From positions 17,150,035 through 17,214,034 of the forward strand of contig OZ022576.1 in the NCBI GenBank assembly GCA_963669155.1: a stretch of 64,000 nucleotides of DNA, given 5' to 3'. Made by a program: the position numbers and the translations under genes. This document shows, piece by piece, positions 11,560-22,900 of the stretch. The stretch comes from Arbacia lixula. Taxonomy: Eukaryota > Echinodermata > Echinoidea > Arbacioida > Arbaciidae. Every line of letters starts with the position of its first letter. Within the stretch, counting starts at the first letter, position 1. The notes below the pieces were generated by a model that had not been told where the DNA came from, made no database searches, and was given only the letters and a program-made list of their open reading frames with translations.

Positions 11560-14500
11560 TTATGTGTTCTGCCCATTTTCAAGAATTGGAGCCTCTGCCT
11601 TGATTGGTTCAGGGACAGCCTCAGCCTCCAGAGTTGGCATCTCCATTTTCTTCTCCACCCCTTGGTTCCCATGACAAGTAATACCCCCCTCCGCCTTCAC
11701 CTCTACTACCCCTTCATTCAAGGTACACTTACTCACAGGCACATCTTGGGTGTGAACTTCCACTGGTTCACTCTCACCTTCTCTTACCACCTCCATCTCC
11801 ACTTGTTTGTTCTTCTCCTCTGTATTCACTTCTTCCATCTTCACCTCTTTCATTTTCACCTCCTCCCTCTTCACCTCTTCTTTTTCCTCCTCCTCCTCAT
11901 TGACACCTTCCATCTTTACATCCTCTGGAACTGCAGTATATTCACCTGTCTCCGGAGGAGTCATAGCCATGCCTTCCTTTGGAGCACATTCCTGCTCTTC
12001 CTTCTCTTTCCCCTCCTCAGCCGAGTCCTGTGCCTGCTCAAGCTCAGGGTAGTAATTCTTCAGCCGCACATGCCACGCAATGCTGGTACACGCTGAGATT
12101 GTCTTGAATTGATGGATGACATTGCGCGGGATGAAATAGATGTCGTTGTCGCGCAGTCGGATACGTGCGAAACGGATACCTTGCCTCCGTAGCTGATTAA
12201 GCTTGGCATCCTCCACCCATTGCACGCACTGTAATAAGATATCAAATAAAATATTGACAGGTATAACAAATATCATGCCAGAGATGACTGAAAGGGAAGA
12301 AATTATGAAATTATGATTTTATGTGTCAATTGCTTTGGAATCTTTTGTACAAAAGCAATGCACACATTAAGGACAAAGCTTGGAAAAAGAAGTACAGCTG
12401 TATAAACTTTTTCATTATATGGTACGAAGAATTATGGATGTTGTTGTGTTCAGGGTAAAGTCCAAAGATTACGGCTTTCATAACATGCATGTTTTATGGT
12501 CATTATAAAATGTTTCTCATCATTTAAAATGCTATTACAGTTTTCAGAAGCAGCATCAAGGGACAGATAAACGCTGGATTAGCAACAGGAGTACTTAAAG
12601 GCCTCCTAAAGAAAGTAGCCTTCTCTAGCAAGAAGCCTACATCTGAATACCTCATATCCTGATGCTAATCTAGCTTTTGTACCAACTGCTGACTTTCCAG
12701 AGTGTTAGAAATGCTCATTCAATCTTTCAGATGTGGGCTTGCTGTGTTGGTAGACTAAAGAGACTAGGCTGCCTTCTTGAAAAGTGCAGGTCCACTATTG
12801 ACGGCAACCAAGTCTCGTGAATCTTCAAGAAGCTTTTGTGTGAATACATCATATCCTGACGCTAATCCAGCTTTTGTACTCATTGACGACGATGAGCCAA
12901 ATCATTAGAAACGATTCCAAACCTTTCAGAAACAGCCTTGCTGCTAGAGACATGAAAGCGGAATTACAAACAGGATGTGGTTTGTGTAACAGGTAGTGCA
13001 GACCCATTATTGAAGGCAGCAGGTCCTAGTGGGTCCACCGGCCTACATTTGAAAACATCATATCCTGGTTCTAATCCAGCTTTCATACCTCTTGCTGAAG
13101 CAGATTGTGAATAGAGCAATAGTACTTTGTGGCATAGGCATAACAAAAATCATGGTGTTTCACTATGTTTTTGTACACATCATACATTTGAAGAGAAACC
13201 AAAGAGGGCAAACCAGTAGTATCAAATTTTACATTACTCCATCCCACAACAACAGAACAACCTACATATACACTAAGCAAGTACCTGCGAAACTGGTGGC
13301 TCATGGAGATCTAACTGCATAGCTTCTGCAACATCCATAAAACTTGATGTATGGAATGCAACCACATCTTTGACATCTCTGTTTGGTTCCCTGTAGAGAA
13401 AAGGGACATATATACAAAGTATATTTTAATACTGCTGATAATTGGACCCATTTGGTTTAATATTGCCACACATTTATATGTTTTTCAAACTGTCTTACAT
13501 TTGGCGAGATTTTAGCGAAAGCCTAAACCAAATCTCTATTTTCATGGTACACTAGATGACAGAGATTGACCCTCATGAATACAGCCACATATAAATGACA
13601 TTATTTTCTTTTCCATCAGAGTGGCAACTGAACCCGTCATGGTATGCAGTCTAACAAAACTGAAAATAGAATGGCACTCAACAAGATGGAAAACAACAAT
13701 ATTGAGGCAGAGATGAAGCAGAGCAGAAATAGTTTGATATAGATTTAACAAGGCATAAGCTTCCTCAATTTATAATTACAGTGTACTTGTCTGTATTTCA
13801 CTCTTTTCTTTCTCAATATAGGTGGATCGATGATCAAGATGGCTGCTTGCACAAAGATCATACAACCAAGGTACCCATTGCTACCAAGCACCAAATAGAT
13901 GGTGCACTCTCATTCAAACCACACTGGCATATGTGTAAGCTGAAAGTGTATGCGACTTAGAGAGAGATATAGCAACTTGATCTCTTCATCTGGGATGCAA
14001 ACAAAACCTCACCCAAAGTCGCCGACATGAACAGCCTTCAGCACTCCTACAGCTGCAGTAGTGACTCGATCAAAACCCTGCCCCACATGGTCAGCATGAC
14101 AACGCGTCCTGTCCTCCACCAGCACTTCACGGGGCTCTGACACACGAGGGAGATATTGCAGGTTCTTCAATTCATTCAGTCCCGTCCTGAATGGTGGAAT
14201 ACAATTTGCGGCACATCAAAATCATGTTGATAAATCAAGTAAGATTTGACAATTGGATAATTATTGGCAGGCAAATAATCTGCTTGTGGAAGGATAACCT
14301 GTGACAGGTGTTTATCCTCACCGTATGTTTGGTAAGTTCTTTATTTGTATTTAATGTAGATACATTTTACTTTATTCTTCAGAACAGGTATTCAACATTG
14401 CTTCACCATTGCTTGGTATACAGTGTAGACTGTTGATATATGCACACACTGATTATTTAGGGTTTCTCCCACATAGGTCAAAAAGTGTGGCAGAGATACG

Positions 14501-17018
14501 CCAGCAAACACATGAAGCAAAATGAATATAAACAAATTGCATGCCCCTCCCTTTCCCGCATGCTTCTTTACCTTCTTTTCTTCATGGGTGACCTGGGCAG
14601 GTCTGCGGGCGGGACCATCTGCTCCCCAGGCCGCACCCAGAGGATGGGCCCGTCATTGCTCTCCGTACGGGACTCCATGGTCACTGAGGAGAGGCGCCCC
14701 CAGGGCATGGAGTGCTTCAGGAAGGGGTCCTGCTCCAGCAGGCACACAAACTCCTCGAAGTAGTCCCCCACCTCCTCATTGACTGTGCCCACCAGGCTCA
14801 CCTGCAGGAGCGGGCCTGACCGGTAGGTGCCATTGCAGTAAGTCTTCTCGACCTCGCTCATGAACTCCGGCATGGTGGTGGAGATGATATCTGACTTCCC
14901 CAGGAGTTCCCGCTTCACCACCGTGTGCGGATGCCTGGTGGCGAAGTAGGTGATGAAATCTGGCAGGTGGGTGACTGCATCGTGCACTATCCCCATGACG
15001 TGATTACAGATCCCAGGTGACGTTTCCCCATAGACCACCTTGAAGTACTCATCCACAAATGCTTCCATTTCATCTTCCTTTAAGTGTGCGATCTCCGGTG
15101 CATACACGTGAACGACAGAGGCATCACCATTGGGTTGGTACTCTATGTGCATATACTTTGAGAAGTCTGATTTCTTGCTGGAGTGGAGGTCTTGCTTGGA
15201 GGCCTTCAGAGAGTACTCTTTGTCTATAAAAACTTGCTGTGGCGTCAGATCAACAGGAGTCTGCCCCTTACAGAGTACAGGGGATTCGGGCTGTGAGTGA
15301 GTTTGTTTGATGGGAGAAGGTGAGGGAGATAATGACGCTTGGGGTGATGTTGGAATGTGTTCGCCTTCTCCACCACCCATCTCAACATCAGCCTCTCCAT
15401 CCTGATGATGGTGATGTGGGTGGTGGTGGTGATGGTGGTGATGCCCACGGTGATGGCGATGATGATGATGATGCTTATGTTTCTTGGACTTGCGGGAGAT
15501 GATATCTGCTTTTTTGATGTGTAGTTTGAGCTCACACATTCCATCCTTCTTCACAATTCTGGCAGGGGGTGTGGGATTTGCTACAGGAGATATTGCTGGT
15601 CTGCCTTCATCTACAAGAAATCAAAGATATGAAAAAACAGAATACACACAAAATCAACACCATGACTCTTATAAAAAAAAAAGATACTTTTTTTTTTAAT
15701 ATTTTTTTAGTACCATGATGAATCTAATTTTAATCACATACTGTACAAGTTTTTTCTATTTTTTTTTTGCTGAAAATTGTGAGGTTTTCCCTGTATGCAT
15801 GTTTCCAGCTTTAGATTTCTTTGCATATCGTGGATATACATTTCTTTTTATGTTTCAATGGATGAACATGAAGGTATTTGACTGGCAATGCAAAGTTTAA
15901 GTATTTCCTTTCTTTTTTCACTTGCTTTCCATCTTTATACTCTTTCTACCCCTTATACCCCTTTTTCACATTTGTGGTTAACTTGTGGTATGACACTGAA
16001 TACGTTGTACTCTTTCCTGCTGTTTGCCTGTTTTGATATCCCAAATTGTTTAATGCATGTATGGAAGAGATCTTGACCTTAAGTACCCAAAATGTAATTA
16101 AATACATGTAAGATGTTTTTTTTTTAAATAAGATTTATGATCATAGAAAATATCAATTTGGTCTTTGAGCTTTGGTAAAATTTAAGTTGCGTAGCTTCAG
16201 ACAAGTCCAAATTAGTTATCCAATTTTTTGAAAATTTCTACAAAAAAAAAAGTGTGGCTCAAGTTCATTTCTCCAGTGAGTTGTAATCGATGTAATCGCT
16301 ATTGTGTGTAAGAAAATTGTACTTTTGTAGAGTACAATTTTTCTTAAAGATAATCTCAACAATAACATCTTTTACTCGAGTCTTGACACTGAACAATTCC
16401 AGAAGTTTTCTGTGTGTAAAAAAACATGTACAAAAAATCTGTACCAAAAAAAAATCCCTTCTCAACAGGTTAGTTAAATGGTCGAACACTTTATTAACAG
16501 ACTTTCGTACATGTCATTTGTTTTTTAAAACTGTAGAATCTACAATGCAGACTAGTCTGTCGTACTGAAACAACGAACCATTTTTATCATTTATTGAGAC
16601 AAGACTGTATACTGCACAAACAACATGCAGAAATGTAAGAATGAAATCCTCGTTAAATTTATTCATGCCTAATGGACTTACTTGCAGGGAGAGGATCTTT
16701 ATCATCCCCTCTGCTCGAAGACCTTTGTTTCTGTCGGCTGGGCGACGGCGACAGTTCGGGGTCACTGGTGCTGGAGTAGCGCTGCCGATAGTCACTGTAC
16801 ATGTCCTCCATGTAGCCGGAGCTCGACAAACGACGATAATCATGCTGTACTCGCTTCCTTTTTCCGTATTCTGGGCTGCTTACAACCGTTTCAGGGGATT
16901 GAATATTATCTATTTTTACGTCGGAAAAGACTGAATTTGAACCCACGTCGTCAGGTGCTTTATTTTCGACGTCAGAAACGAAGCCCGTTTCGGGTTTCCC
17001 CGCAGTGTCTTCTGCCAT
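11560..17018 (-). CDS. RSBN1: RSBN1 / KDM9-type lysine demethylase (complete, five exons)
   Basis: Homologue of round spermatid basic protein 1 (KDM9), a nuclear JmjC-like protein of the family whose nematode member DPY-21 demethylates H4K20me2. Exons on the minus strand: 17018-16682, 15610-14572, 14186-14013, 13390-13285, 12228-11560. All borders are GT-AG and phases match, giving 774 residues (human ~800). The N-terminus is Ser/Arg-rich and disordered. Exon 2 has a His-rich tract (15380-15480), then the core ([40 protein letters not shown]). Exon 3 reads [20 protein letters not shown] followed by CHADH, whose H-x-D fits the Fe(II)-binding pair. Exons 4-5 give [20 protein letters not shown] and [20 protein letters not shown], with the distal His. 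The last ~130 residues are Glu/Lys/Val-rich repeats and poorly conserved. The ATG sits in GCCATGTT on the plus strand and is the first of a long frame. The family call is firm; catalytic activity is inferred from the family. Confidence 0.93.
12590..13100 (-). repeat. Three-unit ~200-base tandem repeat in RSBN1 intron 4
   Basis: The phrase catatcctgatgctaatcta and its variants recur at about 12653, 12850 and 13060, each followed by gcttttgtac or gctttcatac. Associated words (gcaggtccactattga, gcagacccattattga) keep the same spacing. The units are 70-80% alike by eye, so this is an old array. It holds no coding signal. Confidence 0.65.
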
Positions 17019-17140
17019 GTTTTTTTTTCTTTTGCGTTACTAAACTATGCGCACATTTAAATGAAGTGAAAATACGAATACTGCGCATCATTTCGTCATT
17101 CTAATACTCACTAGTGATAACAAGATACAGTGTCGAGAAA
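17019..17140 (-). promoter_or_regulatory. RSBN1 upstream region
   Basis: Directly upstream of the RSBN1 ATG. Two TGCGCA-type words (near 17048 and 17086) resemble NRF1 half-sites, common in promoters of housekeeping nuclear genes. No TATA box is obvious. This is suggestive only. Confidence 0.25.
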
Positions 17141-17383
17141 GGTGATTTGCCATTTGGTCCAATCCCAGTTGGTCCACTCACCATTTCGTCTACCATCACA
17201 TGCTGATATGGGTTAGGGTTAGGGTAGGGGGTCTGGATTAGGGTTAACGGTTGAAGTTATGGTGTAGATTAGAGTTGTTGATAAGTTAACCCAATGTTTT
17301 AATCTAAAACATTTTTTTAAGAGGTTCGTTGTAGACGAAATGGTGAGTGGACCAACTGGGATTGGACCAAATGGCAATAAACC
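17141..17383. mobile_element. Foldback MITE with telomere-like core and 8-base target duplication
   Basis: Inverted arms of ~53 bases are nearly perfect (gccatttggtccaatcccag, gttggtccactcaccatttc and the reverse). The identical octamer TCGAGAAA flanks the element (17133-17140 and 17384-17391). The loop contains gggttagggttaggg (about 17211-17226) and a further attagggttaac. It lies about 120 bases upstream of RSBN1. Confidence 0.88.
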
Positions 17384-17391
17384 TCGAGAAA

Positions 17392-19089
17392 CTGAGCTCC
17401 TATTATATTAAACATGCATGCACGTAGCTCTATCCTAAATTATTATTTTCTTAATATGAAATGAGACTATTCCAATCAGAATATTGAGTATCTCATAGTC
17501 AAATGAACAATGTTATCACAAAATATAAAATAGATCAAGGCTTATTGTATGACGCATAATGATGCATATATTGCATGTGCTATGTAATTACTGTGCATAG
17601 GTCTTATTAATTTATTACCATTATTGTAGCTAAAGGAGGAGAATATGGAGTCAATTTTTATTTTATTTACCCGACTAAAGGAGTGAAAAAACAAAGGAGA
17701 CAACGTGTCAGGGCCCCCCCCCCCCCCAATAAGTTGTACCAACGTACAGCACAATGTTTCCCTTAAGCCTATCTAAATATGTTTCAATGTGTATTTCTGC
17801 TGATATTTGTGTGGGGATGAAATAAAATGAGCAAACAACATGTATCACTTGTCACTAATTAAACTGCCGATAGAAAATTGATTAGTGCAGAGAAAAAAAA
17901 CTAAATAATGGAGGTCACTGAAAAAATTGTCGGCCTGTCGGCGAATTTATTCTTGTCGCCGCGCGGGTGTGTTAAAAAGAATGTGTTTGAACAACTAAGA
18001 CAAAATAATGTTATTCTTACAGTTTACTGTCAAGTGGTTTTTTACATTGTCTCCTATCACACATACACACAAACACTCATGCATTTTCTTCATACTTCAC
18101 ATCATTATTTATCTCCTCTTTAATTCCACCCCAATCATGGGAAATGATTTACCCTCTTGTCTCTCAAAACGCTTTCTGAAAGTGTCCTACTCAGACCCAT
18201 GCAGGCGTATACGCAGTGCATGCTGCCTCCACTCCTCCCTACCCAACCCCTCCCCCTTCCTGCGCCTTATCATACAAGTCTACGATGGGATACATCTTCC
18301 AAATTGGCCAACACAACTACATGTAGTATTAACTCTCTCAGTCTCGTTGACAATAGCAATTCACTTGGGACTATCAAGTATTTTTAAGATGCTACAACCA
18401 CTCATTCATTCCATAGACCTTCTTCACACAAAAAAACAAAGACTGTCAACCTCCCTACACCCGCCTCCATTCTTATATCAAAGGCCTTCAAATAAGCATG
18501 AATCAAATTCCACAAGTCCATCCTTCAAATGCAAAGCTGGCTTACTATATAAGCGTGATTTTTTTTTTTATTATTATTTTTTTTTGTGGTGGTGGGGGGG
18601 GGGGGGTTGTACGGGAAATTAAGGACTTAACTTTTTCTCGAATATAATAAAAGAAAGTGCTTCAACCGGCTTCAACCCACATATTCATACTTGCAAAATG
18701 CAAAAATTATTTTTCTATGGCATTTTCAACCGTCCACAAGTGGTAATCACCGGCTTCAAAGACTTTGTAAAATAATAATTACTTATGTTTATCATTGGAT
18801 TGTTTTCCATCGATGCGTTAACTTGAGATGTTGTTTATACGTCACACGTGTGCATTTTGTTCAGGAATAGCCTGGCGTCCAAGATGTATAATATTCATAA
18901 TATAGGAAATCTATTTCTTATAATTCAAATCACCTTTTTATTCTCCTTTACTCCAAATTCATTAAACGATACTGGAGTAGAAGTATAGCATAGACATCCA
19001 ATTTAGTGTACTTTACAGGTATTTATGGAAGAACTTGGATTAGATATGTCAAAGAGCCTGAAAGCTAGGCTCGTTCACTAAGCAGCGCA
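17392..19089. other. Intergenic region between RSBN1 and PORCN
   Basis: No supported gene. It contains poly-C (17716-17728), poly-T (18558-18586) and poly-G (18594-18606) tracts. The open frames here are pyrimidine-rich and lack any known domain. The two genes are divergently oriented, so both promoters should fall within about 3 kb. Confidence 0.5.
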
Positions 19090-19269
19090 TAAAATGTGTT
19101 CACTGAAACTGTATGCAGCAGCAGCGAGCCGGTAGTAGCATTACTCCATTAGCAATAGCAGACGTGTATAAAGAGGCTGCGAGAGGTCGAAGACGAAGGT
19201 GTAATATTTCTTAGCCTAATTTCCCAATCTTAAATGAAATTGTGAGGAGGAACGGCTAGGCAGAATCAA
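19090..19269 (+). other. PORCN: Possible PORCN 5' UTR exon
   Basis: The first coding exon of PORCN is preceded at 19979-19980 by a clear acceptor (pyrimidine tract then CAG), so an upstream non-coding exon must exist. The best donor seen is CAA|GTGAGT at 19270, at the end of a GC-richer block with gcagcagcagcgagcc. The start is arbitrary; only the donor is argued from sequence. Confidence 0.35.
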
Positions 19270-19989
19270 GTGAGTGATTGCTTTTTTAGTTTTAATGTTA
19301 ACTGTGCAATGACAATAAGTAAGACTAAGAAGAGTACTTGAGTAGATATTTACACCGCAGACTGACTCAGTAGTAATTTAGTATGCCTTTGATTAACAGC
19401 ATCACACTCACAGACACAGTCCTACTTATTTTTAGTGTGAACCACTAAGGCAAAAGCAGCCAAGAGTGCGAAGACTCAAGAGTAGCCAAGCCTTAGACGA
19501 AAAAATCAGTAGGACATTGGATCGGCTGAAATTGTATATGGCTCCTCTCCTCTAAATGCTCTACTTCGATTCGGGGGTATGCCCAAAAATGTAAATTTGA
19601 TTGAAGATATGCCCTGAATGAGACGTTTCTGTCAACCATAATTAGTACCAAGCTTTAGCTAACCTAAGAGCAGCTAAGAAGCTGCCAACAGCAACAGATG
19701 ACATCAGGAGACACACAATAGATCTCTGCGAGAGTAAAGTAAAGTTGCTCAGTGAATTTAAGCAGTACGTATTTGAGAAGAAAAACCCTTGGCAGTAATA
19801 CCTAAGTTGCCGATAGCTAGAACACTCTTGGGGCTGTTATTACAGACTGATACTAACTTTAAAGAAAAGATAAATAACTTATTGACACCAAGTTAGTATC
19901 ACCTGTAACTCTATTAATTCTTCCAAATATGTTGTTTTAAAAGAGCAAATTCTATCAAACTGTTTCTTTCTCTCCTTCAGCTTGACAAG

Positions 19990-22900
19990 ATGGAAGATGA
20001 TGTATACTGGGGTGATGACTACGAGGACATGGCGGAGCAGTACCTACCATCCCTAGAAGACCTGGAGGCAATGGGAATCAGTCCCGAGGACCTCCAAGAC
20101 CTGCCGGAAGAAGCCCTCTACGAGATCCTTCAGCAATACATGCAGGCCAACGGGATGGGTGACGGCAACATGTTTGATGACTACTATGGGATGGGCGGGG
20201 ATGAGCTGGGTGGGAAGATGGATTTCTCGTACCAACAGCATTTCAATGACTGCATGCTGCCCGTGGCCTGGCAGGGTATTCAGATCATGATTCCCATGCT
20301 CCTTTTGTGTGCCAGTCTCAGGATCTCGGCAGTCATGGGTAAGCTTAGTTCTTGCCCCTCGATCACTCAAAGATCTCTTTTCCCTTTCATTTCTGTCCCA
20401 CATCATCTCATTTATATGTAACCTCCTTCTGTTGCTTTTCTATCTCAATTTTATCACCTTTTTTTAAAATCTTCTCATTGTTTTCAATTCTCTTCTTACA
20501 TTTCCACTCCAAATTTTCTTTCCAATTAAGTACTGTTTCTCCTTTTTCAATTAAATCTCTTTCTTCTTCTATCTCTGTCCCACATTTCTCTCTGTTTATG
20601 TGCTGTAATGTATAAACTATCCTTTTTTATTTAATTTACTTAGCTATCATAACTGTCTTTGTTGCAATTGAACTTATTTCCGGCTTTTTTTTTCTGTCTG
20701 ACTGTGACTTCCCTCCCCCCCACCTTCCCATATGTTTCTTTCTCTTATTGACATGCTCATTCTTTTCATCATCATCTCTTTGTTTGTGTTTCTCTTTACT
20801 TCTTGAAATTTCCCCTGAATTTATATTATTGGATTTATAATCATGCTCTGTACAAAATGATGTAGTGACCTCTTGATGGTGGTAGAGATTTGTTCACATA
20901 AAATTATTTACATTTTTGGTGTTGAGTAATCGTAGGAATGTTTTACTTATCATGCTCTTTTTATTTGTGCAAAACACAGAAATCCCTGTAGCTTTCCTTC
21001 ACTTGGTGTGCGCAGTGTCAGGACTCATTTTGATGTGGAACACATTTCATATTCAAATGGCTTACATTGTTGGGCTCTCCATCCTGGCTTATCTACTTCT
21101 CTGGGTGCTCAATATGGCAGATGTCAAGCGTAAAGGTTTCATCACTGGGATAACATGCATAGCATTCATAGTCTCATGGTAAATAGTGCTTTATTTTTGT
21201 TACATGTTTTGATAACATTGATTGTCATTTCTGCACTGCTGTACTATTTATTGACATTGATTAGTATGTAGCTAGGCATGTACCAAAGTATTTGAGTACT
21301 TGATTAGTTAAATAATTAATTGATTGATTGAATAAGTAATTGCTCAGTTCAATCACTTAGTTAATTAAAAGTACTCTTTGATTCATTGCTTTGTTGGTTG
21401 GTTTGGTCAAATAAATCTGATTACTGATAGATACAATGATTGGTGGATTGATTTTTCCAACAACTTTTAACTTCAGATTTGTGTTCTTATCTCCCATATT
21501 AGCGAGTTGCTGTTTGCTGATCCTGCTGACTGGCATAAAATTAGAGGTAAGGGACATCCAGTTTTTTCAATGGTTATTAAGTACCAGTTATTATTCGCGC
21601 AAGTCCTGAGCTGCATATACGATGATGGTAGTAGTGCTTGCACGATATCACCCTTTTGCACTAGGCGATTGTCGTCACACACATGCATCAATGCATCATG
21701 TGGTGGATAAATCAGTTCAAATACCTTGATGTACACTTCCTTTCTAATTGATAACTAAAACCTTAAATTAGGCAAGATATCAAAGAATTCCCTGCACTAT
21801 ACTTTCACTTTATTTTTACTCCCATCTCTTAGTGTATTTCTATGCAGCACTTATTTTTTTAGTTTGATGGACAAAAACTCCTGCACATTTTCATGAATAT
21901 AGTTTTAAAAATTTGAGCTCAGATACTACCCTTTTATTTTATGTGACTTACTGAAAAATCCTCTGGTCTCACCCATGGGTGTCATTGCTTCAAAACCCAG
22001 GTGCCCAGATGATATTGGTGATGAAGGTGGTGTCACTAGGCTTTGACATGGACCAGGGCACACTTGGGGCCCTCCCTGGCCCATCGGAGTATCTGGGCTA
22101 CACCTTCTGTGTTGGGACCGCCATATTTGGTCCCTGGGTCAGCTTTCACAGCTACGTGGACATGCTGCAGCCTCACTCTCTGGTAAGAAATGGTCAGCTG
22201 TGATGAGTGCATTGTCTTTGGTCTAATTCTACTCAGTCTAATCCTATTTGGTTTGATTCTTTATGTGCCATTGGTGCATTTTGGCACCCGTAGTACACAC
22301 TTTGCATAAAACATCCTTTTGACTTACAATTAAAGGGTACCAAATTCTGATTTATAAGCTTTCCTAATTATCTTTGAAATTCATGTGGGAATTTTAATTC
22401 TGCATGCTTAGGGTATCCATCCACATTAAATGCTGCATGTAGTTAATTATTTGTGTATATGATCACTCAAAACAGATGTTTTGTCCACAGTAAAGATGTA
22501 TTGTAATTAAAAAGGTTGTCTCGAAGGCTAATTTACCGGTAATAAGAAAGCTGGTATACCATAAGTAAAATGTCAAGTTTTATGCAATGAGTCTGAATTG
22601 GTGGGCAGCTTATGCAGAGCCACAAAATAGGCCAAACATGCTGTGTGTGTTTTTTGTTTTATTAAAAATAATTGTTCATTCTTGTAAATGCTTACTCTGG
22701 AATGATGCACTTTTTGTTAAATGCTAACTTGTGTGTTGTCTTGCAGAGTTTCCAGTGGCTTTTCCATGTTCTCACCAGCTCCGCTCTTTCCATTGTGTGC
22801 CTTACTGTGTCCGTCTGCCTAGCTCCTGTTCTGTTCATGGGATATGATGCTAAGTATGTATTGGTTTGAATGTAAACAGAGTATTTCATCAGAATATTGA

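Noticed and set aside
11545-12096. 183-codon plus-strand frame
   Set aside because: Shadow of the Glu/Lys/Val repeats in the last RSBN1 exon.
18008-18622. 204-codon plus-strand frame upstream of PORCN
   Set aside because: Pyrimidine-rich sequence ending in poly-T and poly-G; no homology recognised.
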